Shown: positions 26,275-36,117 of the stretch, piece after piece
How the letters are laid out: each line of letters opens with the position of its first letter
Numbering within the stretch: the stretch's first letter is position 1
Assembly: GCA_932521035.1 (NCBI GenBank)
Contig: OW051492.1
Span: 2,542,001 to 2,606,000, forward strand
Reading direction: 5' to 3'
DNA from: Oscheius dolichura
Taxonomy: Eukaryota; Nematoda; Chromadorea; Rhabditida; Rhabditidae
DNA length: 64,000 nucleotides
Program-made: the position numbers and the translations under genes
Notes under the pieces: model-generated
Databases searched by the model: none
The model's input: the letters and a program-made list of their open reading frames with translations, nothing else
Told to the model about the DNA's origin: nothing

Positions 26275-27052
26275 ATGTCGAATGAAGCAGAAGTAACCCT
26301 TACAGAAGAGGAAACTACAGTCAATAAAGAAGGAGATATTAACGAGTGTGGAGGCAACATAAAGAAGGTATATACATTGAACAATTTTTTAACAAATGTT
26401 AAATTATAGTTAGAAGAGGAAATAGAGCAAACAGAAGAAAGCAGTACAAGCAATGTAAAACATATGGTACGGTATATTATATACTCGGTGAATTTTCATT
26501 AGGTAGAAGAAGATCAATCGCATATTGAGAAAGCAAGCTGTTCAAATATCGACGAATTAGAAATACTATTTGCTGACAGATATACTGAAGTAAGTTTTGG
26601 ATTTATTTTAGACATTAGAGAAGCCAACTGGGGAGATAGGCAACCAGTAACGCATAGCGGTAGCAACATTATTGAAAATTGATTTGTTTGACTGGCATCC
26701 AAGAGACTTACAAAAGTTTTATAAAGATATTTTGTCTTGTTTATTTAGAACAACGCCGAGTATATGAAACTTTCCAAAGGATTCGATTCTGTTATCATCG
26801 TTCACCCATGGGCATCGCGTACAAAGAGAGTATACGACTATTCCAGAGGGTTAGTTTTTTTCAGCACTTTTTTATAAGTTTTTTTTCAGCAATCGTGGTG
26901 GGTGGAGAGGTGGTCGAGGAAATCGTGGCAATTACTGGCGAGGAGGACGGGATGATTACAGAGGACGTGGATATCACGGAAAGCGGCATATGGATGACAA
27001 CGGCCCAGGATACAGAGGAAACAACCGCGTGCATTATCCCGGACATCGTTAA
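26275..27052 (+). CDS. RAMAC: RAMAC-like RNMT-activating mini protein
   Basis: RAM activates and recruits RNA to the mRNA cap guanine-N7 methyltransferase RNMT. Five exons with an acidic N-terminal extension lead to DELEILFADRYTE, then after a roughly 150-nt intron NNAEYMKLSKG and HPWASR. This corresponds to the human RNMT-activating segment ([20 protein letters not shown]). The tail is an RG/RGG-rich, Tyr/Asn-rich low-complexity region (RGNRGGWRGGRGNRGNYWRG), as in RAM. Compared with human RAM (118 residues) it has an extra acidic N-terminus of about 60 residues. No RNMT gene is seen in the window. Confidence 0.75.
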
Positions 27053-27323
27053 AATATCTACAATATGATTGTTTATTTCATTAAGTTTGTATAAACTTTA
27101 GTAAACATTCTCTGCGTTCAGCGTGTTGGCCAGAGAGGGGCCTTTCAATAAAAGACAGAAGACAAGAAAACATAGGTTTGAAAATTGCGCGCTAATTGGT
27201 CTCGGAGCATTTACGCTTCCATTTATTTTTTATTCATTTCCTATTCTTCTCCCCAATTCAATTTAACTCATTTTCCGCGTGTTTCTTTTCTAACCTAGAT
27301 GATACAGTACTAGAAGTTTTTAG

Positions 27324-27761
27324 ATGCTGAAATTAGGAGGTACGGTTACTCTTGGATCACTGCGGTTTTGCATAAAATGTCAACGTCAAAGTCACACCCT
27401 CTATTCGCAAATACCCCCAAGTAAAATGAGGCATCCATTTACAAATAATGAGGTGCAAGTTAGTTGATCATACTAATGTAATGCTCTGTGTAGGCTATTA
27501 CATCATTGACAGTTGATCCGAAACAAGCCTTTGAAGTCTTGGTAAAAGAACCAGAGCGAATCACACAAGTTTGATATCTTGCAATTAGGTTATTTGTTAT
27601 AGACGCTAAAGGTTATTACTGATAAATTAAAAAGTGTAGAAGAATCCATTTTTAAGCTCAATAGAACGACACAAAGTAAGGATGACTCCGGTTTCGGATC
27701 CGAAAATAGCTACCTCTTGGTGATCTACTGCATGGAGCCACATCTTCAGTGGTGTAGTTAA
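27324..27761 (+). CDS. Hypothetical protein, possibly mitochondrial
   Basis: I do not recognise the family. The start follows agttttag closely. Three exons join in frame and read MLKLGGTVTLGSLRFCIKCQ, basic, hydroxylated and lacking acidic residues, like a mitochondrial presequence; then PPSKMRHPFTNNEAITSLT, DPKQAFEVLVKEPERITQ and TLKVITDKLKSVEESIFKLN, a predicted helix. The last exon ends at TAA 27759-27761 if no further intron is used at 27674. It lies 271 bp downstream of the RAMAC-like gene on the same strand. Confidence 0.5.
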
Positions 27762-28015
27762 ACCAGAAGAACGTACATCCCCCAACTTTGCATTATTACC
27801 CCTGAAATTCTCAGATTTTAGTAAAAAAGTGGCATACATTTATCGAGTTACACTTGATTTGATTTGATTTATTTCGGACATTATCTTGTCTTCCCATTCT
27901 TTATCTAAACAAAATTGTCAAAACAGATGAGAAAGAACAACCTATTATTAACCGACGAGGTTACTTTCTCAAGATTCTCTTCTACTAACAACTAAAATTA
28001 ATCTTTTTTTTTCAG

Positions 28016-28716
28016 AAATGGCAACTCACTTCTTCAACTCTTTCTTCGGTCAACTCGCGTCCAGTGCTCTCCAACGTCCGACAATGTGGTTCGTTCGATA
28101 CGGCGGACACGGTCGTCACCAGGAACACAAGTAAAAACAGACGAATGCTGTCACCGAGATCGTTTAACTCGCACGCATTTTCAACCTCGTGGCGTGCTAA
28201 TCCTCGAATAACGATTCCTAATCTCGCTCGAGTACTTTGCATGCCCAAAAATTAAATTTTCAGTCGAGTGGAACCCACTTCGAACACTTTCTGTCAGCAA
28301 AGATAAATCTGATCGAAAACTGAGTAAGTCAGGAGGGGCTTCCTCTTTTATCCACCCCGTGTCAGTTTCTATTTCGCCAAAGATCGTGGTCGCCTCGGAG
28401 GACGGGTCAGAGCCATTGAATGTCCGACCATCTATAACCCCTAGTGAAGCGAGTGCAGTATTTCGATCAAATGTTCACACGGGACAATCATACCAAGCTA
28501 GTGTCAATAGGTATAGTCATACTTGAACATATTGAGCATATCCTTCAGGGCACGTGCTCTCCGCGTTTCCTTTCTCCTGATTACTTGTTATATTCTATGC
28601 TGGTTCCTCTATAATCTCCTCTCAGTTGCCCACTTACTAAACCCTTCACTCTTTCAGTCCCTTTTTAGCCAGGTAAGCACAATAGTCTCTAGATTTTTGC
28701 AAGAAGACTGCCACTA
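28016..28716 (+). pseudogene. Fragment of a rhodopsin-type GPCR (third loop and TM6)
   Basis: A Ser/Thr-rich hydrophilic region encoded by exons near 28016-28131 and 28264-28511 joins to an exon at 28549-28672 reading RARALRVSFLLITCYILCWF and LYNLLSVAHLLNP. A basic stretch before a helix ending in CW-x-x-Y is the pattern of the intracellular loop 3/TM6 junction of class A receptors such as the GnRH/AKH group (CWxPY), here with the Pro replaced by Leu. No TM1-5 exons were found upstream and no NPxxY TM7 downstream, where the minus-strand ALYREF-like gene starts. It may be a broken gene or have remote exons I missed. Confidence 0.35.
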
Positions 28717-29452
28717 GTCAGAGCCGCATAAGCATGTTCGTTCAGTTATTCCAAGATTTTCAGATCTATTTTTTTCACCAGTTGATGCTGCTGAATGCGG
28801 TTTTAAATCCCTACCTTTATATAGGTTTCCGGTGCTTAACGATTCCCATAAAATAAATTGGTATACACATAGAGTATAACGAAATGAACCATATTCATTG
28901 TAATGAACAGCAGCTGTTTCAATATTAAATCCCCCAAAGCGCTCTTCAAGATCAGCAGACGTTATTGACGAAGCAAGATTGGACAAATTCATTCTAACAA
29001 TGCTAAACGGTTTATCTAAAAGCCATGTGTAAATTATTAAACTTTTGTATTACCGTTATGTGTAAATGTTTTACGTGTTTCTTCAGGCGCATCGAGATCT
29101 TTGTAGGCGAATGTCGTCTTATTGGATCTCTTAGAAAAACTGTTTCGGTTCTTTTGAGAAGCTAAAATTTGAATGTTATGGACGAAAATATAAAATACTA
29201 ATAAACACCTTTTGTCATCATACAAGGCGTGGTAAAACCAGGTAAAAAATCTAGCATTATGTAGTTTAAGATGCTCACCTTCATTTTTCTTGTTCTTCTT
29301 CGATAAGGCAATAATTTCATCCAAAGAAAGATCCAGATGCCATGCCGTAGCGTTAGCCTAAAATTGGCGTATTCAGATTTCTCACTGTGCAGGAGAAAGA
29401 CGATAAAGAGAACGCTATCTACCGAAGCAGTAAAGTAAATATAGTTTCGCAT
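28714..29452 (-). CDS. ALYREF-like mRNA export adaptor (UAP56-binding motif plus RRM)
   Basis: ALY/REF proteins link UAP56 to NXF1 in the TREX export pathway. On the minus strand HLDLSLDEIIALSKKNKKN is a clear UAP56-binding motif (family LDMSLDDIIKLN). Basic stretches with NRNSFSKRSNKTTFAYKD follow. An RRM begins at NLASSITSADLEERFGGFN with ETAAVHYNEYG, equal to RNP-region sequence in ALYREF (AAVHYDRSG). The 3' half of the RRM could not be joined with confidence; the frame runs on to TAG at 28714. A first exon at 29452-29423 (MRNYIYFTAS) would splice in phase but is tentative. Confidence 0.6.
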
Positions 29453-29509
29453 ACTAGGATGGTTTCAAGTGAATCTTGAAACACTAGCGATTAAAAGAAC
29501 GAATGAGTT

Positions 29510-30565
29510 ATGAGTTATGATTTAAACGATGCCAACGGGTGGTTCAGATTCTTGTATCATGTAAGTTGATGATTGTTTTTAATTAAAAATTTCCAGTTTA
29601 CCGGAGAATTTGCACCGCCAGAGAAGAAGAAAGTCTGGAGAGCCGTTAAATCAATGAATGGTGAAAATATGGACACACTATTAAAAGTTACGCTCTCAGC
29701 TAGACATGGAGAGAAATTAGAGGAAGAGATGGAGGTAATTTTCCTTGTAGATGTTGCAATTTTATATCATTCAGCTTCGTAAGCTTATTCATGCTTACTT
29801 TATACACCCACTTTTGGTGAATACTAGCACCGTAGAAGAGAAAAGAGAGGCTTCTTTCTGGTTATCATGTGTACTTAAAACTGTATCTTCTAAATCTAGA
29901 ATGTACATGTTATTATTTGCTCCTCTTATGACCGTTAATGGAAAAGGTTCGTTTTATTCGTGAATTTTAATGATTTTGCATTTCAGGGCAAACTCATTGG
30001 TATACTCTCGTTAATGATGTAGTCATATCTGCGGAAGATGCGCGGGCCAGGCTCGCTCCACTGGCTACAGGAATATCTGCTCTCATATCTTCAAGGGAAC
30101 AAACAGATTTTGGATTTTGCTGGAAGCAGGATGAAATATTTAACCTGCTCGAAGAAATAACCAGTTAGTCATTTGTTATATTGATTATAACCAAATTTGT
30201 AGCATTTCCTGATCCTTGGTTAGTTCCATGTTGTAGTTGTTATATCGAATTCAGCTTATGTTCCGCTGGGGCATTGACACAACTGTAGCTCTGGGTAGAC
30301 CTTTCAGCTACATACTTAACGCTCTCAATAACCAACATAGAGAAAGTTTCGTGTTGTCGGTCCTGGATGCTCACCAATCGCAATGCCGTGAATGTTTACT
30401 ATTAGGTGACGGTAACATTGTTGTAATATTATTTGTTTATTTTTAATTTTTAGCTGGTCGTTTAAGCTATGAAGAAGAAACATTAGCTCAACTTGCATTC
30501 TCCACGTTTTTCAACGAGGCTATCAGTCGAATTCGAAAAGGGTTTAAATTCTATTTTATCAGTTA
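29510..30565 (+). pseudogene. Unrecognised gene cut off at its 3' end by the duplicated segment
   Basis: I do not recognise the family. The start MSYDLNDANGWFRFLYH joins over a 36-nt intron to FTGEFAPPEKKKVWRAVKSM, followed by helical blocks LLKVTLSARHGEKLEEEM, LRKLIHAYFIHPLLVNTS and ASFWLSCVLKTVSSKSRMYM, then THWYTLVNDVVISAEDARAR. Near 30200-30300 the frame needs a shift between PDPWLVPCCSCYIEF and FRWGIDTTVALGRPF, so a lesion or missed intron is possible. The last native exon, LSYEEETLAQLAFSTFFNEA, runs at 30535 into the segment copied from 36238 and stops a few codons later. Confidence 0.5.
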
Positions 30566-30620
30566 GTTATTAGTATAAATTTTTGTAATTAATATTTCTT
30601 TAGAGTTCTTTTAAATCTAA

Positions 30621-31081
30621 CAAGGGAACTTTTTCAAAAAGCGATGCGTTCCTGTGTACTGAAGTACACCATTCGATAGAGAATCAAAATTTATCTATGA
30701 ATCCGAAGTCAGGAAGTGCCTAATGCACCCTGTTACGCAGCAACACATATAGGGAAAGACTTGGAAATTTTTCAAAGAAATTCCTTTGCAAAATGAAAGC
30801 GACCGCTCAAAAGAAGTGAGCCAGAAAAAATGGCAAAAAAGGCAACGGAGACCGAACTTGGGTCTGTACAACCATAGCCCAACCTTTTACCCGTAGAGCC
30901 ATGATGCTGCTTGGAAATGGATGAAATTAGAGCAATGATGTTCTTTTCTACAATATGAGGAAAATGTCACAGGGCGCGTTAGGCACTTCCTGGCACCAGC
31001 GTCTTGTACAACTTTTGATTCTCTATCGAATGGTGTACTTCGTTTAGCCGGAACGCATCGCTTACTGAAAAAGTTCCCTTG
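30621..31081. repeat. 461-bp MITE with TAA target duplication (copy A), PIF/Harbinger-like
   Basis: Terminal inverted repeats of about 70 bp start caagggaactttttca and end tgaaaaagttcccttg. The flanks are taa on both sides (30618-30620, 31082-31084), the 3-bp TWA duplication typical of PIF/Harbinger elements. Removing the element and one TAA restores an open exon (SSFKSKYSKTFEDALRK), so it landed in coding sequence. An identical element sits at 36324-36784. Confidence 0.85.
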
Positions 31082-31447
31082 TAAGTACAGTAAAACGTTT
31101 GAAGATGCTCTACGTAAATCTGTGGTGGAAATATCGACTTCATCTGGAGCTCATATTGATCTTGGCGACGAAAATGTATTTATAAATGGGACTTATGTTC
31201 AAGTGCAAGCAGCAAGGAAGTTGATAGGCCAAGTGTGAGTTTTTATTTTCAAATTAAAAGGTGTTGAATTTGGCGTTTCCAATTTGTTTTTTTTTTGTAT
31301 TTACGATTTATTTTTGAATTTTGAGCTTGGAAGTAGGCGATTTTATTTGCGATATTACAGTAGAAATGAAATGATACGTCCTTTCAGATTAATTGACGAA
31401 GAAAGAAGGCGGCTACAAGTTTTTTATCACGATCATAGCAATAGCTA

Positions 31448-33025
31448 CAGTCCGCTCAAGAAGTATAAAGCCACTCAATTTTTGCCGAAAACCCTGCAAA
31501 AAGCTGGAGCTGGTGGGTTGAATCATACACCATTCGATAGCCCGTCCTCAAATACCCCTAAACCCAAGAGATAACCCGTTTTCCTCCTCAAATGCTAATT
31601 TTACACCATTTTTATAAAAAATGGCCAAAAACCGACGGTCAAGAAGTATAAAGTCACCTCTGAGTTTGGTATGTACAAGGTGGTGAACACGTTAAAACAG
31701 TAGCATTATCGTCCAACATGCATCCACTCGTTCGTCTTGTCTCATGCCGCGTGGTACACATCTTTCTGTCGAAGAAAAGGCGAACATCGACGCCTGGAAG
31801 GACGTCAACCTCAGCAACCGAGAAATCGCTACTAAACTCGGACGTAGTCACGCAGTTGTAGATAATTATGTGAACGATAAGGCTGGGTACGGCACAAAGG
31901 GGAGGTCTGGAAGAAAGCGGATCCTGACACCTCGAGAGGATCGTCTCATTCAGCGCACAGCGTCCAATAAGAAGATTTCTCTTGGAAGGATCAAGACTGA
32001 TCTTGCGCTAAATGTATGCAATAACACTATCCGAGACTCGCTGAGAAGAAGCGGAAACATTGTCAGAGCCGTAATGAAAACAGCTCCTCGGTTGACCGCT
32101 GCTCATAAGCAGCAGCGCCTGGCATTTGCCCAATTACACATCACCCAAGGAACGGTCTTCTTAAAAGTTGGTCATTTCTTTTTAGCAACCTCAAATGAGG
32201 GCTTTAGTGGGTCTGGAGCGACGAGAAGAAATGGAACCTTGACGGGCCTGACGGCGACCGCCACTACTGGCACGATATTCGCAAGGAGCCTCAGTTGTTC
32301 TCGAAACGGGGTTTTGGTGGTGGAAGCGTCATGGTATGGGCAGCGTTCTGTTCCGATTGAACCGTTGGTTTGGAGTTCACCAGTTCAAAGATGAACTCTG
32401 TTGATTACCAGGGTGTCCTCCACAACCAACTGCTGCCCTACCTGAACACCAATGCCCAGCAGGGGTACGTGTTTCAGCACGACAACGCCACCATTCACGT
32501 GAGCCGCTCCACTAAACAGTGGCTAGCGGCGAGGAACGTGACAGTGATGGACTGGCCTCCGTGCAGTCCGGATCTGAACCCCATCGAGAACCTCTGGGGC
32601 ATCCTGGTCAGGCGCGTCTACTTCGCCGGAAAGCAGTACGCGAGCACCAATGAGCTGAAGGCCGCCATTCTTAGAGAGTGGCATAACCTCGATGTGCCGC
32701 TCCTCCACAGACTCGCCGCGTCTTTGCCTACACGTCTCTTCGAAGTCGGTGTCGCCCAAGGAGGAAAAACCAGTTATTGAGGGGTTTCCCTCATAATAAA
32801 GCTCTTTTTTGTTATGTGGCTTTATACTTCTTGACCGTCGGTTTTTGGCCATTTTTTATAAAAATGGTGTAAAATTAGCATTTGAGGAGGAAAACGGGTT
32901 ATCTCTTGGGTTTAGGGGTATTTGAGGACGGGCTATCGAATGGTGTATGATTCAACCCACCAGCTCCAGCTTTTTGCAGGGTTTTCGGCAAAAATTGAGT
33001 GGCTTTATACTTCTTGAGCGGACTG
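31448..33025 (+). mobile_element. Tc1-family DNA transposon with long IR/DR termini
   Basis: The element is 1578 bp, flanked by TA (31446-31447, 33026-33027) and starting cagtccgctcaagaagtata with the exact complement at the other end. The inverted repeats are about 210 bp, and each carries a second copy of the motif caagaagtataaag near its inner end, the IR/DR arrangement of transposase-binding sites. A single transposase gene lies inside on the plus strand. The empty site survives at 37149-37151 in duplication copy B, so the insertion followed the duplication. Confidence 0.95.
31744..32780 (+). pseudogene. Tc1/mariner transposase, one nonsense codon
   Basis: The N-terminal paired-like helix-turn-helix domain is intact: MPRGTHLSVEEKANIDAWKD and EIATKLGRSHAVVDNYVND, with the GRKR linker. 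After a likely intron near 32154-32207, [20 protein letters not shown] carries the first catalytic Asp; HDNATIHVS has the second and PCSPDLNPIENLWGIL the Glu of a DDE triad with spacing close to 34. A TGA at about 32358-32360 interrupts the frame between FCSD and TVGLEF. Otherwise the protein looks recent and complete, ending at TGA 32778-32780. Confidence 0.85.
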
Positions 33026-33157
33026 TAGTTGGTGAGATATTTTTACATGAACTTTATTTGATAGGTTTTTTATATTTTAGTGGCTCAAATGTACTGTATG
33101 AATTTTTGTTGTAATTTCTTCTGTAATTTTTGTTGTACAATATATATTCCCTTCTGT

Positions 33158-33229
33158 AGCAGATGGCGATGCAGTAGCAGATGGCGATGCAGTAGCAGAT
33201 GGCGATGCAGTAGCAGATGGCGGTGCATC
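33158..33229. repeat. 18-bp minisatellite, four copies
   Basis: agcagatggcgatgcagt is repeated four times, the last copy with two changes. It lies just after the end of duplication copy A and has no counterpart in copy B. Confidence 0.9.
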
Positions 33230-33325
33230 GATGTATCCTATGAGCTTCCTCTTGGCTTGTTCGCTAACAAGTCTCCACACAGCAGCATTCCATTTTTTCG
33301 TCTAAAATCGGAATCGTTGGATATG

Positions 33326-33570
33326 TAAGGGATCAGGATTCTCAGCTGATCCCTTAGAACTGACTAATCCAAAAGCTTTCAGGCCATCCCCACGCGCCTA
33401 TAAAAGCGCCCCGCCGCACCGATCAAGATCTCATCGACCCTCGGGAGCTGATCTCATGGACTGAGCCCGCGAACTTGGTCCCGATCTCCCAGCTTACCTT
33501 GATCTCCCTTTGTCCCTCCTGTAATAAACCCTTGTTAACTACACTTGGCTCTTGTCTTTAAGGTCAGAAC
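33326..33570 (+). mobile_element. Possible solo LTR of a retrotransposon
   Basis: The stretch holds a TATA-box-like cctataaaagcgcc at about 33398, a GC-rich transcribed-looking segment and aataaa near 33524 followed by a T/G-rich tail, in the spacing expected of U3-R-U5. It starts near tgtaagggatcagg, where a short palindrome lies. No second copy, tRNA primer site or target duplication was found in the window, so an ordinary Pol II promoter remains possible. Confidence 0.35.
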
Positions 33571-33590
33571 TTCTAACTTTACTGATAGAG

Positions 33591-33779
33591 CATATATGGG
33601 TCGAAGGCCAGGTTGCCCTAGGCCAGGTCGGCCTGGTCGACCTTGACCTGACCTAGGACAGGCCGATCTTGACCTATTAATCCAGGTCAAGGTCGACCTG
33701 ACCTTTAAACCGGAATTTGAAAAATAGGTCGCCCTAAACTAGGCCAGGTCAGGTAAGGTCGGCTTTCGACCCATATATG
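33591..33779. repeat. 189-bp palindromic element, CCAGGTC-rich
   Basis: The ends catatatgggtcgaaggcc and ggctttcgacccatatatg are an inverted repeat, and the interior repeats variants of aggtcaggtc and gacctgacct on both strands, so the whole element can fold back on itself. No coding content. Confidence 0.8.
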
Positions 33780-33820
33780 GGATAAAGGGTAAAATTCAGT
33801 TGTAAATCGTTAAGGTAGAA

Positions 33821-34008
33821 AATCCTACCCTAATAATGGGCAGATCTCTGTCTGTCTGTAAGACCTGTCGTCTGTACGGATTGACAGGTCAAATGAGAGA
33901 GAAGCAGAAAGTTGCGACCGTCAGATTTTATCCGACTGTCAAATCTTTTTCGCCCGATACAACCTAATCCCAACGCGGCCAACGGTCGCCGGAGGCATAC
34001 TGCTACCC
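33821..34008. repeat. ~185-bp dispersed repeat, copy 1
   Basis: From atcctaccctaataatggg to ggaggcatactg this stretch matches 35901-36081 with about a dozen substitutions. Copy 1 lies in what looks like the last intron of the minus-strand gene at 34027-34956. Direct orientation and 1.9-kb spacing would fit LTRs, but the intervening DNA looks like host gene sequence. Confidence 0.85.
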
Positions 34009-34026
34009 ATAGAGTATAAACATTAC

Positions 34027-34956
34027 CTTTTGGTAATTACTGTAGTCCATAATTAAATTTTGAATCCAAAAATCAAATCGAGCTGCTTCTTTCTTTTTCT
34101 TAATCGACTTGGCCATATCAGTAAAGATTTCCTTCTGAAACTGACTTATTCGCTGTGAAAACGGAAAATAACCCACTTGTGAATTTAACTTTGATGGGTT
34201 CTCATACTTCAGAACAATTCCTATGTAATTATTTATATCAGCTTCTGAAAAATAACAAAAGATTTTTTTTATATAGAAAGCTAGTCAAGAAATTAGATAC
34301 TGTAGGATTGTCATTGTAAAAGAGAGAGAACAAATTTTAGTGATGGAGCGAACTGACAGATAATTTTTGAGCGGCCAAGAAGAAAAAAAGGCCAGTAAGT
34401 TCGGTTCGCGAATAAATCGTTAGACCGTGAATGTCGTCTTTTTTCTTGACAGACTATTGGCCGAATTTCAACTGGCCCATTTTTCCGGGCTATATTCGGA
34501 TTCCGGGTACGGTGGCCTTATCTGTTGGAAAAGAACTATTTATGTACTTACCACTTAATGGTAGCATATCATTACATATATATTTGAAATTTTGTAGTGT
34601 TCCAGGAAGTAGATGTTGCATATAATCAGGAAATTCGCCCTTAGCTTCAAGCGATTTAGAGGTGTTGAGGTAAACCTTGTGGACCTTTGCTTGATTCGAT
34701 ATATTGGAGTTACATCTTTTATTCACTTCATCAGCAATTTTCGAACACGTTTCCATCTTCTAAATGTTCCTAGTATACATTATTATTGCACAAATTACCT
34801 TGCTACCTGCAGTAAATTCCTCAGCATATTGAATATATAAATCTACAATAGCTTCTACCTCCGTTTCCTCTATAATAAGTTGGTTAGTTGGAAGTTTCAT
34901 CACTTACCGTATGCGACCGGTGGACTAGTACCGGAACTTGATGATTTATTCGCCAT
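34027..34956 (-). CDS. Hypothetical protein, 3' end not found
   Basis: I do not recognise the family. On the minus strand, four exons join in phase: MANKSSSSGTSPPVAY, EETEVEAIVDLYIQYAEEF, KMETCSKIADEVNKRCNSNI with KVHKVYLNTSKSLEAKGEF, and EADINNYIGIVLKYENPSKL to QKEIFTDMAKSIKKKKEAAR. The second and third blocks recall a Myb/SANT or MADF-like three-helix layout, but key aromatic residues are unclear. The exon ends in a good donor at 34027 and no downstream exon was identified. The dispersed repeat at 33821-34008 begins right behind this don­or. Confidence 0.5.
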
Positions 34957-35257
34957 CACAGTACTACTATCTAAAATATAGTATATAGTAAAGGAAAGCG
35001 AAGATTACGTATAGTGAAAATGAACTCTTCAAAGCGTAAAATATTCATTCAAGGCAGCCCCCTCAAGAAGCAAAGCGAATTCCGCTAGAGTTTCAGAAAT
35101 TTAAAATATTACAAAAAGATTCATTTTTTCGATCTCAAAACAGTGGGAAGGTTACTTTTACTTTCTCTAAATGTGAGGAATAATACCTTCCGAAAGGCAA
35201 ATCGAATGTTGCAAGAGGGAATGGGGCTGGTGTGCCCTCTGTTGCCTCATGTATCAC

Positions 35258-35496
35258 ACATACGTTTATACTCATGATATTATCTTTTTTACATTTTTCG
35301 CAGATCAACGTGCTCGTGAGCAATAAGGATTTTTCATTTCGATACGATACGATACAGAAAATTTGCACCCTTCAAACGCCTGTGTCTTTGTTAGTTTACA
35401 CGCTTTTCTCAATTTTCTTTTTTCTACTTATAGCTCACGAGCACGTTGATCTGCGAAAAATGTAAAAAAGATAATATCATGAGTATAAACGTATGT
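35258..35496. repeat. Perfect 63-bp inverted repeat element
   Basis: The left arm 35258-35320 (acatacgtttatactcatga ... gtgctcgtgag) and the right arm 35434-35496 are exact complements as far as I read, separated by 113 bp. This is a short foldback element or MITE. No target duplication was assigned. Confidence 0.85.
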
Positions 35497-35900
35497 AAAA
35501 TGACGATGAACAGAGGTCACGCATTTTTGCGACCGATATGTATCGTGAAACACTGGTACACTTCTCCCTTCGGAACTAAGCGCGGGTTCAAGTACAGCCA
35601 GACTGGAAGAGAGAGGGATCTGTCGGCGCCTCTCCCAATATGAATACACTGATAACGGAGCACTTTATAGGGAAGGAGCCCTCGCTTCCAGCAAGTTCCA
35701 ACAAGCCTGATTGGCTATATTTTAGGCCAGCCCCGCCTCTTTGCTCGCGTTTGCTCTCCGCCCAGCAGTAACTTCTCCTTATTGAGAAATTTCTGGAGAG
35801 AGCCAAAAATACCACCTGAAATCTATGATTCACCGTCAGAGTGTTTGCTCTGCTGTAAACGATAAGCTTTATAGACAAGCAGCCCCATCCTACCCTAATA

Positions 35901-36081
35901 ATCCTACCCTAATAATGGGCAGATCTCTGTCTGTCTGCAAGACCTGTCGTCTGTACGGATTGACAGGTCAAATGAGAGAGAAGCAGAAAGTTTCGACCGT
36001 CAGATCTTATTCGACTGTCAAATCTCTTTCGATCGAAATAAACTAATCCCAACGCGGCCAAAGGCCGCCGGAGGCATACTG
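35901..36081. repeat. ~185-bp dispersed repeat, copy 2
   Basis: Second copy of the repeat at 33821, preceded by a short extra tandem unit atcctaccctaata. It ends about 35 bp before the start codon at 36118. Confidence 0.85.
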
Positions 36082-36117
36082 GTTTTTTAGAATAAAAGAT
36101 AATTCATCAACATCATC

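Larger units (their letters stand above)
30535..33081 (+). repeat. Segmental duplication, copy A (interrupted by a Tc1 element)
   Basis: 30535-31447 corresponds to 36238-37150 with a constant offset of 5703, so there is no indel over 913 bp, and I saw no substitution while reading. After the transposon, 33028-33080 continues to match 37151-37204 apart from one T in a homopolymer. The left junction is gaaaaggg. Copy A joins the end of the unknown gene at 29510 out of frame, while copy B continues upstream into a start codon, so copy A is the derived one. Confidence 0.9.

Noticed and set aside
31282..31574. Separate gene reading into the transposon terminal repeat
   Set aside because: The part before 31446 is the last exon of the duplicated gene and the rest is transposon inverted repeat.
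33164..33229. CRISPR-like array
   Set aside because: The 18-bp units are contiguous with no spacers, and the genome is eukaryotic; it is a minisatellite.
33821..36081. Two direct repeats 1.9 kb apart as LTRs of one retrotransposon
   Set aside because: The DNA between them encodes spliced host-like exons on the minus strand and no gag, protease or reverse transcriptase.
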